From positions 806,001-870,000 of the forward strand of contig CAVSKL010000002.1 of assembly GCA_963728475.1 (NCBI GenBank): 64,000 nt of DNA, read 5' to 3'. Of the stretch, positions 37,434 to 44,361 are shown one piece after another (the stretch's first letter is position 1; each line of letters starts with the position of its first letter). The stretch is from CAVSKL01 sp963728475 [NCBI: Candidatus Eiseniibacteriota bacterium]. Its GTDB lineage: Bacteria > Eisenbacteria > RBG-16-71-46 > JABDJR01. Below the pieces are notes generated by a model. That model ran no database searches and was not told the DNA's origin. It was given only the letters and a program-made list of their open reading frames with translations. Both the position numbers and the translations under genes were made by a program.

Positions 37434-38158
37434 GACGCGGGGGCCTCTTCGGACTCCCACACCAGGAACCGGCCGCAGAACTCGCAGGTGTGGAGCGCGT
37501 CCTCCTTGCGGACCTCGTTCAGCTTCTGGGGAGGCTGCTGGGTGAAACAGCCGCCGCAGGCTCCGCGCACGATGGGCACCACCGCGGTCCCCCCCTTGTG
37601 GTCGCGAAGCTGCTCGTAGCGCGCCATCAACCGCGGGTCCACGCCTTCCAGGAGCGGCGGACGCCCGCCCCGGAGTTCCTCCAGGCGTTTGCGGTCCTCC
37701 TCGGAGCGGGTCTTGAGCTCGCTCTCGCGGGCCGCGACCGCCTCCCTGACCAGCTTGATCTCGTCCTGGATCCGCTTCTGGCGCGCTCCCGCCGCCGCCT
37801 CTTCGTCGTAGGTGGCCAGGACCTGGTCCTCCAGGTGCGACTTGCGATCCCGCTCGTGGGCGATCTGGCTGTTCAGGGCCTGGTACTCCACGTTGGTCTT
37901 CACCTTGAGCTTCTGGTTCTCGTAGGTGATCACCTTCTGGTCGGCGTCGGCGATCTCCTGTTCCAGCGCGCGGCGGCGCTTGTGGATGTCGTCGAGCACG
38001 GCCTGCCCCGCGGTCAGCCGCTCCTCCACCGTGGCAAGGTCGCGGCGGGCGGTCTCCAGGTTGCGGGGCAAGAGCTCCAGTTCATCCTCCAGGGCCTTGA
38101 TTCCGGAATCCACGGCCTGGATGGCACGCAGGCGTTCAACGACGTCGGTCACGGACAC
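37430..38158 (-). CDS. Coiled-coil zinc-ribbon protein (DUF164/CT398-like)
   Basis: A 242-residue protein: a long antiparallel coiled coil (about residues 1-180, rich in E, K, R and Q) followed by a C4 zinc ribbon, CGGC ... CEFCGR. The family lies next to rnpB or nif3-like genes in many bacteria and is thought to bind nucleic acid or assist secretion-related complexes; its function is not settled. The GTG at 38158 has AAGGAGA 7 bases upstream, which decides the start over the longer in-frame version. It is coupled to the RNase H gene. Confidence 0.88.
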   Translation of the reverse strand: MSVTDVVERLRAIQAVDSGIKALEDELELLPRNLETARRDLATVEERLTAGQAVLDDIHKRRRALEQEIADADQKVITYENQKLKVKTNVEYQALNSQIAHERDRKSHLEDQVLATYDEEAAAGARQKRIQDEIKLVREAVAARESELKTRSEEDRKRLEELRGGRPPLLEGVDPRLMARYEQLRDHKGGTAVVPIVRGACGGCFTQQPPQKLNEVRKEDALHTCEFCGRFLVWESEEAPAS

Positions 38159-38213
38159 GGGGGCATCTCCTTCAAACGGCTCGCGAGGGCTACCGGGCGA
38201 GGGCGTAGGGCAC

Positions 38214-38241
38214 AAAAAAACGTGTGCCGGGGGGCACACGT
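38214..38241 (-). terminator. Rho-independent terminator after tRNA-Val
   Basis: On the minus strand ACGTGTGCC pairs with GGCACACGT around a four-base loop and is followed directly by seven T residues. It lies about 150 bases after the tRNA-Val gene and about 55 bases before the zinc-ribbon protein start. Confidence 0.88.
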
Positions 38242-38386
38242 GGGGGGTGGGTCTCCCGGGCCGGACCGTGGGTCCGACCGGAGCCCGGGGGTGGGCCGCT
38301 CCCGGCGGCCCCCCGCGGCCAGGCCGGCGCCCCGGCCCGGGGTGCGGGTACGGAAAAAGGCGAGGTCGGGCTCGCCTGGTCGGGAA

Positions 38387-38462
38387 TGGTGGGCGACAGA
38401 GGACTTGAACCTCTGACCCCGTGCATGTGAGGCACGTGCTCTGCCAGCTGAGCTAGTCGCCC
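38387..38462 (-). tRNA. tRNA-Val (anticodon CAC)
   Basis: A 76-base cloverleaf including an encoded CCA. The acceptor GGGCGAC pairs with GTCGCCC, the D arm is GCTC/GAGC and the anticodon stem is CGTGC/GCACG with loop CTCACAT. The T arm is AGAGG TTCAAGT CCTCT. The loop centre CAC reads GUG valine codons, suited to this GC-rich genome. Confidence 0.95.
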
Positions 38463-38580
38463 GCATTCTTCGAAATCCACCTGGGGTATGCCGCCGGATT
38501 TGGCATTCCGGCGGGGATGCGTCGCGCGGCGCCGTTCGAAACCGGTCCCGGCGACGGCGCTCTGCGCGGCAAGGCGAGAA

Positions 38581-38609
38581 ACGATAGCATGGGTCCGGAG
38601 AGCTTGCAA
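38581..38609 (-). promoter_or_regulatory. Promoter for tRNA-Val
   Basis: TTGCAA, 17 bases, TATCGT on the minus strand, placed about 120 bases before the mature tRNA. It implies a long 5' leader removed by RNase P. Confidence 0.5.
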
Positions 38610-38629
38610 CCCCCGCCCCCGCCGCGATC

Positions 38630-39169
38630 TCAGGGCGGGGTGGGCTGCTGGAGCTGCACGGTGAACGCAAGCTGATAGGCCTCGAAACCCCGGGCCGGCG
38701 GCTCCCGGGACGGGACCCGGGTGAGCGCCTCCGAGATCCGCTGGCCGGGCTCGTAGCCCGGCGCCTTGGCCTGGACCGAGGTGTAGATCTTGACCGGGGC
38801 GTTGTCTCCCACCGAGAACCACCAGAAATCGCCGGCGGTGCCGCTGATCTCGGCCTTGGAGAGCGAGAAGGTCCCGTCGATCTTGGTGACGGTGGTGGCG
38901 AGGGGGATGAGGCCGTCGGTATGGAAGCCGGCGAGAAACGTCACGGTGGCTCCGGGGATCGGGTTCTGCACCGCCCCCACCGTGGTCACCCGTCCCGAGA
39001 AGCTCTGGGCGATCCACACCACCGAGCCCTTGCCCGGCCCCACCGGGTCGTTGTTGCAGGCGGCCAGCCCTCCCGCCGCGATCAAAGCGAGCGCGATGAG
39101 GCCCCGCGCGGGCCACCGCCGGCGGCTCCCGGCGCGCCGGGTCCGGATTTCGGGATGCGAGTCGGACAT
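38630..39169 (-). CDS. Lipoprotein with carboxypeptidase-regulatory-like fold
   Basis: A 179-residue lipoprotein: a basic N-terminus, then RGLIALALIAAGGLAAC with lipobox cysteine at about 38. The mature part has a segment resembling transthyretin/carboxypeptidase-regulatory domains (PIPGATVTFLAGF then KIDGTFSLSKAEI), often seen on surface proteins. The function is unknown. It ends just before the tRNA-Val promoter. Confidence 0.7.
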   Translation of the reverse strand: MSDSHPEIRTRRAGSRRRWPARGLIALALIAAGGLAACNNDPVGPGKGSVVWIAQSFSGRVTTVGAVQNPIPGATVTFLAGFHTDGLIPLATTVTKIDGTFSLSKAEISGTAGDFWWFSVGDNAPVKIYTSVQAKAPGYEPGQRISEALTRVPSREPPARGFEAYQLAFTVQLQQPTPP

Positions 39170-39195
39170 CAGGGGCCTCCTCCGGTTCGCGCCGC

Positions 39196-39240
39196 GGTGG
39201 GCGTGCCCGCGGTTGGCGTGCCCGCGGTTGGCGTGCCCGC
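39196..39240. repeat. Three tandem 15-bp repeats in a 5' leader
   Basis: The unit GGTTGGCGTGCCCGC occurs twice exactly and once with one change (GGTGGGCGTGCCCGC), head to tail. Read on the minus strand it lies just downstream of a TATACT -10-like element (39242-39247) and about 25 bases before the lipoprotein ATG at 39169, so it would be in the transcribed leader. Confidence 0.85.
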
Positions 39241-39286
39241 CAGTATACCCCGCCTCCGCGGTCCGAGGCTGCGTCGAGGAGGGGCG

Positions 39287-39363
39287 TGGTGGGCCCAGCT
39301 GGACTTGAACCAGCGACCAGCGGTTTATGAGACCGCCGCTCTAACCACCTGAGCTATGGGCCC
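39287..39363 (-). tRNA. tRNA with CAU anticodon, probably Ile2 (lysidine type)
   Basis: A 77-base cloverleaf with encoded CCA. The acceptor GGGCCCA pairs with TGGGCCC, the anticodon stem is GCGGT/ACCGC with loop CTCATAA, and the T arm is GCTGG TTCAAGT CCAGC. The CAU anticodon could be Met or Ile2. The C4-G69 and C5-G68 pairs and the E. coli ileX-like T arm favour the Ile2 form, modified by TilS to read AUA. It is not the initiator, since the acceptor is fully paired. Confidence 0.9.
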
Positions 39364-39403
39364 GAACGGGGGAAGAGCAGGGTATCAGCAACCGCGGCCG
39401 GTG

Positions 39404-40384
39404 TCAGCGCGAGGCGGCCCCGGATCCGCCGTCGGCCTCCTGGCCGGCCTCCGGCCCGGTCGCGCGACTCCCGGCCTTCGGCCGGTACCGGGTCCGGAAC
39501 GCCACGAACAGGACCCCAAGGAGACCGGGCACCAGCGTCATCACCGCGAACCAGGAGAGCGAGAACACCGGACCCATGGCGGGGGCGGCATGGAGTTCCC
39601 CGAACATGGTCGCGGCCACGTTCTCGCGAAGCCCCAGTCCGGCGAAGGCCACCGGGAGGTTGCCGAGGAGCGGAATCACCGGAAGGCTGAGCACGAGCGC
39701 GGCGCCGGCTCCCGGCACCAGGTTCCGGAGCAGGAGATAGCCGCTCCCGAAGGAGAGGGCGTAGAAGAACACGCCGCCCAGGATGCCGCCCACAAAGCTC
39801 CGGCTGGTGAGGATACCCTCGGACTGCTCGCGCCAGGCCGCGCTCGCCCGTTCCAGCCGCGGAACCAACCGGCCCACCAGCGCGGCCGGAACCCGGTGGG
39901 CGAGCACCGCGACCCCCATGGCGGTGAACGCCACCACCGCCAGGTAGATCCAGAGCAGCACGCCCCGCCACGCCTCGATGAACACGAAGGCCGGCACCGC
40001 CAGCGCCTCGAGCAGCAGCACGTCGATCACCCGGTCCCACACCACCGACGGCATGACCCGGGACTTGGGGAGATCCAGGTGGAGGATGCGCGCGAACTCC
40101 CCCACCCGGCCCGGAGTCACCAGTCCGTAGCCGACCCCGATCAGGGTGAGCCGGTAGGCGGCGGCGGGGGGAAGCTCCACCCCCGCCCGCTTGAGGAGCA
40201 GGAGCCAGCGGAAGGCCCGCCCCCAGTGCGCGGCCAGCCCCAGCACCACCGCCAACGCCACCGTCCCCGGGTTGAGCCGGCTGAACGCGGCCGGGAGCTT
40301 TCCCGGGTCCACGCGATGGAGGACCAGCGCGAGGAGCGCGATCGAAACCGCGATCTGGAGGACCTGCCCGAGGTGCCGCCTCAT
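39404..40384 (-). CDS. LPG-synthase-like / flippase-like membrane protein
   Basis: A 326-residue integral membrane protein with about eight hydrophobic segments, in the lysylphosphatidylglycerol synthase transmembrane (UPF0104, GtrA/MprF-like) family. Family features: GVGYGLVTPGRVGEFARI near residue 95 and LPVAFAGLGLRENV near 265. These proteins are thought to move lipid-linked sugars or lipids across the membrane. The ATG overlaps the methyltransferase stop (ATGA). It is the third gene of a GT2-methyltransferase-flippase-like operon. Confidence 0.85.
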   Translation of the reverse strand: MRRHLGQVLQIAVSIALLALVLHRVDPGKLPAAFSRLNPGTVALAVVLGLAAHWGRAFRWLLLLKRAGVELPPAAAYRLTLIGVGYGLVTPGRVGEFARILHLDLPKSRVMPSVVWDRVIDVLLLEALAVPAFVFIEAWRGVLLWIYLAVVAFTAMGVAVLAHRVPAALVGRLVPRLERASAAWREQSEGILTSRSFVGGILGGVFFYALSFGSGYLLLRNLVPGAGAALVLSLPVIPLLGNLPVAFAGLGLRENVAATMFGELHAAPAMGPVFSLSWFAVMTLVPGLLGVLFVAFRTRYRPKAGSRATGPEAGQEADGGSGAASR

Positions 40385-41016
40385 TCCCCGGTTCCGCGCA
40401 CCCGGGCCAGGACCTGCGTCCAGGGGAGGGGTGAGCGCACGTCCACGATCTCGAGCCGGCGGCCCATGAACTCCAGGAAGCGGTTCCGGCTCCAGTGCTG
40501 GAGGTGCCCCGGCGTGTTCCCTCCCGCGCCCAGGTACTTCCCCCGCAGCACGTTCAGGACCCGCCAGATCGGCTCGCGGGGAACGCTGGCGAAAACATAC
40601 CTTCCGGCCGCCCGGGCGATGTGCTCCAGGGCCTCGGCCGGGCGCTCCAGGTGCTCCAGCATCTCCGACGCCACCACCAGGTCGAACCGCTCCCCCACCG
40701 CCTCCAGGTCGTAGACCGAGCGCACCTCGAAGACGAGACCGGGATGGAGCCGGCGGGCCGCCTCCACGATCTCCGGGGAGAAGTCGGTGCCGACCACCCG
40801 GGCGCGGGGGAAAAGAGCGCGGAGCTTGCGGGTGACGTGCCCCTCGCCGCAACCCACCTCGAGCACCGAGGCCACTCCCTCGGTCCTGGCCAGAAGCTCC
40901 CGCATCTCGCGGTCGAACCCCGCCATCAGCCGGCGGGCCACCGGATTGGTGGTCTCGTACTTGTCGTAGACGTTTCCCGCCACCACCCCGCCGCTCACGA
41001 CGGTTTTCCGGCTCAC
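40381..41016 (-). CDS. Class I SAM-dependent methyltransferase
   Basis: A 211-residue Rossmann methyltransferase: motif I VLEVGCGEGHVTRKL, the acidic residue in VVGTDFSPEIVE, and FDLVVASEMLEHLERP. This layout is common in enzymes acting on sugars, lipids or quinone precursors. The substrate is unknown. The GTG at 41016 overlaps the glycosyltransferase stop (GTGA) and its end overlaps the flippase-like gene. Confidence 0.88.
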   Translation of the reverse strand: MSRKTVVSGGVVAGNVYDKYETTNPVARRLMAGFDREMRELLARTEGVASVLEVGCGEGHVTRKLRALFPRARVVGTDFSPEIVEAARRLHPGLVFEVRSVYDLEAVGERFDLVVASEMLEHLERPAEALEHIARAAGRYVFASVPREPIWRVLNVLRGKYLGAGGNTPGHLQHWSRNRFLEFMGRRLEIVDVRSPLPWTQVLARVRGTGE

Positions 41017-41981
41017 CGGCCGCTCCCCTCCCCGGGGCGCCGGTCCATGGCCGCGGTCCGGGCGTGCACCAGGAGTTCCTCGAGGAGGCGCCGGTTGGTG
41101 GCGATCAGGTCGGCGAGCACCCCCAGGGTCCCGATCAGGAACGCGATCACCGCCAGGGCGCCGGCCACCGCCACCGACTGCATGTGTCCGGTCTGGCCCT
41201 CGACGGTCAGCGCGAAATAAGCGAAGCGCACGAACAGGACGAGGGAGCCGGCCAGGAAGACCGCGCTGATCGCGAAGAAGAACTTGAGGGGCTGGTACAT
41301 GACGTAGACCCGCGCCATGGTTCCCAGCGATCGCTGCAGGTAGACGCGGATTCCCTGGAAGAGCCGGGACTGGCGGGTCTGCGGGTTCACCCGGATCGGG
41401 ACGTGGGTGACGGTGATGTTCTTCTGGGCGGCCTGGATCAGGGTCTCCAGGGTGTAGGTGAAATTGGTCACCACGGTGATCCGGAGAGCGGCGGCGCGGC
41501 TGTAGGCCCGGAACCCCGAGGTCGCGTCGGGGACGGTGGTGTTGGAAAGAGCCCGCACCACCCCGCTCCCGGCCCGCTGAAGGAGCTTCTTGAACCCGCT
41601 GAAGTGCTCGATGTCGCTGATGGGGCGCGCCCCCACCACCATCTCCGCCTCCCCCGCGAGAATGGGCCGAATGAGAAGGCCGATGTCCCCGCCTGCGTAC
41701 TGGTTGTCGGCGTCGGTGTTGACGATGATGTCGGCGCCCATGTTGAGGGCCTCCTGCAGGCCCCGCTCGAAGGCCCGCGCCAGCCCCCGCCGCTGGGGGA
41801 AGCGGACCACCCGGTGAACGCCAAGTTCCCCGGCCACCGCGCTCGTCCGGTCGGTGGACCCGTCGTCGATGACCAGCACCTCGATGGAGTCCACCCCTTC
41901 CAGCCCGCGGGGAAGATCCCGGACGGTCGCGGGCAGGGTGGCCTCCTCGTTCAGGCAGGGAATCTGGATCACGAGTTTCAC
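41013..41981 (-). CDS. Polyisoprenyl-phosphate glycosyltransferase, GT2
   Basis: A 322-residue family 2 glycosyltransferase of the DPM1/GtrB/DpgS type. The N-terminal GT-A domain has IQIPCLNEEATLP, VLVIDDGSTDRT and the metal motif NTDADNQY. The C-terminal part has two membrane helices (about 228-252 and 263-290). Such enzymes load one sugar onto undecaprenyl phosphate. With the flippase-like gene two positions downstream this suggests transfer of the sugar to the outside. The GTG at 41981 has CAGGAG about 9 bases upstream. Confidence 0.9.
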   Translation of the reverse strand: MKLVIQIPCLNEEATLPATVRDLPRGLEGVDSIEVLVIDDGSTDRTSAVAGELGVHRVVRFPQRRGLARAFERGLQEALNMGADIIVNTDADNQYAGGDIGLLIRPILAGEAEMVVGARPISDIEHFSGFKKLLQRAGSGVVRALSNTTVPDATSGFRAYSRAAALRITVVTNFTYTLETLIQAAQKNITVTHVPIRVNPQTRQSRLFQGIRVYLQRSLGTMARVYVMYQPLKFFFAISAVFLAGSLVLFVRFAYFALTVEGQTGHMQSVAVAGALAVIAFLIGTLGVLADLIATNRRLLEELLVHARTAAMDRRPGEGSGR

Positions 41982-42077
41982 GCGGTTGAACTCCTGGGTG
42001 GCTCGGCCACCGCCGATCCCGCCCCGGCTCCTCCGGGAGCCGCCGGGCGGGCCGCCGGGTCCGTCTCGGAGCGCGGC

Positions 42078-42086
42078 AGTATATCA
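42078..42086 (-). promoter_or_regulatory. Extended -10 promoter for the GT2 operon
   Basis: TGATATACT on the minus strand (TGnTATACT) lies about 100 bases before the GT2 start; no good -35 is seen. Confidence 0.5.
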
Positions 42087-42141
42087 GGATTCACCCTGGG
42101 AACCGCCGCCGGCCCGGACCGCGGATCCCGGCCCCGGAGCG

Positions 42142-43380
42142 TCAACGGATCCAGGTGACCGAGGCGACGCCGGCGGGACGCCCGTCCACCACCGCCCGCA
42201 CCCAGTACCGGCCGGGGGCGGGCGCGTCGTCCCCTCCGGACCAGGTCACGGGGTGGGAACCCGAGGCAAGCCCGCCCCGGAAGAGGGTGCGGACCAGGCG
42301 GCCCTCGACGTCGTAGGCCTCCACCGTGACCGAACGATAGCCGGCGGACTCGGGGACTTCCAGCGCGAGGACGAGCCCGGTGCGGGCGGGGTTGGGCCGG
42401 GCGGTGAGAGCGACCACGGCAAGGCCTTCCCCGCCGGGGACTCCCACCTGGGCCAGGCTCCCGAACTTCTGCACCCGGTTGTTCTGCGCGTCGGTGACGA
42501 AGATCGCTCCCGTGGAGTCCACCGCCACCCCGAAGGCGTCGTAGAACTCGCCGGCGAGCACGCCGGAACTCCCCCACTGGCCCAGATAGACGCCGTCGGC
42601 GGCGAAGATCTGCACCCGGTCGTTACGGAGATCGGTGACGTAGAGCCGGGACTGGGGGTCGAAAGCGAGGCTCGTGGGCTGGTTGAATTCCCCCGGCCCC
42701 GAACCCAGGCTTCCCCAGGCCCGCAGATAGTTCCCGTCCGCAGTGAACACCTGGATCCGGTTGTTCAGGTTGTCGGCCACGTAGAGGTTCCCGTCGGGCC
42801 CCACCGCCAGCCCCCGCGGAAAGCGAAACTGCCCCGGATCGGTGCCGTAGACCCCCCACTCCCCCTCGTAGAGCCCCGCGGAGTCGAACTTCTGGACCCG
42901 GCAGTTGTAGAAGTCGGCCACGTAGATCGCCCCGGCGCTGTCCACCGCCACCCCGGTGGGGTCGTTGAACTGGCCGGGGCCGCTCCCGGAGGTCCCGAAC
43001 ACCAGGAGCGGGGCCCCCGCCGGCGAGATCTTCTGGACCCGGTAGTTCCCGCGGTCGGCCACGTAGAGGTTCCCCGCCCGGTCCACCGCCACCGCCTCGG
43101 GAAGGGAGAACTCCCCCGGGAGCGGCCCCGGCGACCCCAGCGCCGTGACCGGATCGCCGGAAAGGCCGAAGGCCTGCACCCGGTTGTTGTACCGGTCCGC
43201 CACGTAGAGCCGCGCTCCCGGCGCCACCACAGCCCCGCAGGGATACGCGAACTGGCCCGCGGCCTTGCCCCCGGTCCCCCACTGGAGGAGGTAGGGAGGG
43301 CTGAGGGCGAGAGCGGGAGCGGCCCAGAGCAGCGCGGCCAGGCCGAGGGCACGGGGAAACCGGAGGGACCGCGACCACAT
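42142..43380 (-). CDS. Exported NHL-repeat protein with FlgD-Ig-like tail
   Basis: A 412-residue secreted protein: a signal peptide (LRFPRALGLAALLWAAPALA), six NHL blades forming a propeller (about 30-310) and a C-terminal FlgD-Ig-like domain (about 325-412). The blades share VDRAGNLYVADRGNYRVQKI-type cores. The tail begins at ARPNPARTGLVLAL and ends PGRYWVRAVVDG. Such tails are typical of surface or secreted proteins in FCB-group lineages. The ATG at 43380 has GGAGGAG 10 bases upstream. No enzymatic residues are evident; NHL propellers usually bind ligands. Confidence 0.85.
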   Translation of the reverse strand: MWSRSLRFPRALGLAALLWAAPALALSPPYLLQWGTGGKAAGQFAYPCGAVVAPGARLYVADRYNNRVQAFGLSGDPVTALGSPGPLPGEFSLPEAVAVDRAGNLYVADRGNYRVQKISPAGAPLLVFGTSGSGPGQFNDPTGVAVDSAGAIYVADFYNCRVQKFDSAGLYEGEWGVYGTDPGQFRFPRGLAVGPDGNLYVADNLNNRIQVFTADGNYLRAWGSLGSGPGEFNQPTSLAFDPQSRLYVTDLRNDRVQIFAADGVYLGQWGSSGVLAGEFYDAFGVAVDSTGAIFVTDAQNNRVQKFGSLAQVGVPGGEGLAVVALTARPNPARTGLVLALEVPESAGYRSVTVEAYDVEGRLVRTLFRGGLASGSHPVTWSGGDDAPAPGRYWVRAVVDGRPAGVASVTWIR

Positions 43381-43448
43381 CCGAGAGCTACTCCTCCCCG
43401 CCGGGAACGGCGGGGGACCGAGGGCGGAGAACCGAGAACCGGGCATTG

Positions 43449-43457
43449 ATTATACCA
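43449..43457 (-). promoter_or_regulatory. Extended -10 promoter for the NHL-repeat gene
   Basis: TGGTATAAT on the minus strand is a perfect extended -10 and lies about 70 bases before the ATG at 43380. Confidence 0.6.
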
Positions 43458-43537
43458 AGGGGGGCAAGGTGCCCCGGTTTCCCGCTGGAGGGGGCCGCCG
43501 GCGCCGGTCGCGGCCGGGGGAGTGGGCCCTCGCGAAA

Positions 43538-43567
43538 GGAGCCCGCCCCCCGAGGGGGGCGGGCTCC
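43538..43567 (-). terminator. Hairpin terminator after superoxide dismutase
   Basis: A GGAGCCCGCCCC stem with its complement and a short loop lies about 28 bases after the sod stop. On the minus strand CTTTC follows. The stem is strong and the U tract is weak. Confidence 0.6.
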
Positions 43568-43594
43568 GTCCACGTTCACGCCGATCGCCGGGGC

Positions 43595-44208
43595 TCAGTC
43601 GCTGGACTTGGCTCCCCGGGCGTCCTGAAGCCGGCGGCTGACGTCGTTCCAGTCGACGAGCTTCCAGAACGCGCTCACCCACTCCGCCTTCCGGTTCTCG
43701 TACTGGAGATAGAAGGCGTGCTCCCAGATGTCGCAGACCAGGATCGGAATGGTCCCCTGGGCGTGCTCCCCCTGGTGGTCGTAGACCTGCTGAACCAGGA
43801 GCTTCTGCGCCACCGGCTCCCACGCCAGCACGCCCCACCCGGAGCCCTGGACCCCGAGGGTGGCGGCGTTGAACTGCTTCTGCATCTGGGCGAAGTCATC
43901 GAAGTCCGCCTCGATCTGGGCCTTGACGCCCCCGGTGGGATCTCCCCCCCCTTCGGCGACAGGTTCGTCCACAGGATCGAGTGGAGCTTGTGGCCGGAGA
44001 CGTGGAACGCCAGCCCCTTCTCGAGCTGGTTGATGGTTCCGAAGTCCTCCTTCTTGCGGGCGTCGTGGAGCTTCTCCAGGGTGGTGTTGGCCCCCTTCAC
44101 GTAGGCCGCGTGATGCTTGTCGTGATGGAGTTCCACGATCTTCCCGATCAGGTGGGGCTCCAGTTCTCCGTAGTCGTAGGCCAGATCGGGCAACGTGTAG
44201 ACCGACAT
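43595..44208 (-). CDS. sod: Superoxide dismutase (Fe/Mn), frameshifted in a G8 run
   Basis: Iron/manganese superoxide dismutase, split between two frames. Codons from ATG 44208 give [29 protein letters not shown] and [10 protein letters not shown]. After the G8 run at 43944-43951 the other frame continues with [11 protein letters not shown] and [16 protein letters not shown]. All four metal ligands (two His, then Asp and His) would be present in the joined protein of about 204 residues. The total of 614 bases is one short of a multiple of three, so one G appears to be missing. AAGGAG lies 6 bases before the ATG. Confidence 0.88.
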
Positions 44209-44264
44209 AAGGGGCTCCTTCCGTGGGGCTAAGTGATGACGATGTGAGCCAAGCCGGAAGCGTC

Positions 44265-44294
44265 ATTATCCGGCGCGCTCTCCGGCGTTGTCAA
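44265..44294 (-). promoter_or_regulatory. Promoter for superoxide dismutase
   Basis: TTGACA, 18 bases, GATAAT on the minus strand, ending about 57 bases before the sod ATG. Confidence 0.75.
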
Positions 44295-44310
44295 CGCGGC
44301 CGGAACGGCG

Positions 44311-44336
44311 AACGGGGCGCCCGCAGGCGCCCCGTT
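44311..44336 (-). terminator. Hairpin after rpoD
   Basis: AACGGGGCGCC and its exact complement form an 11-bp stem with a four-base loop, 26 bases after the rpoD stop. There is no U tract, so intrinsic termination is uncertain. Confidence 0.5.
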
Positions 44337-44361
44337 GCCGGATTGCGGGCGGCGGAGCGGT

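Noticed and set aside
39196-39240. Possible CRISPR or recombination array
   Set aside because: The 15-bp units are directly adjacent without spacers and only three copies exist, so this is a simple tandem repeat.
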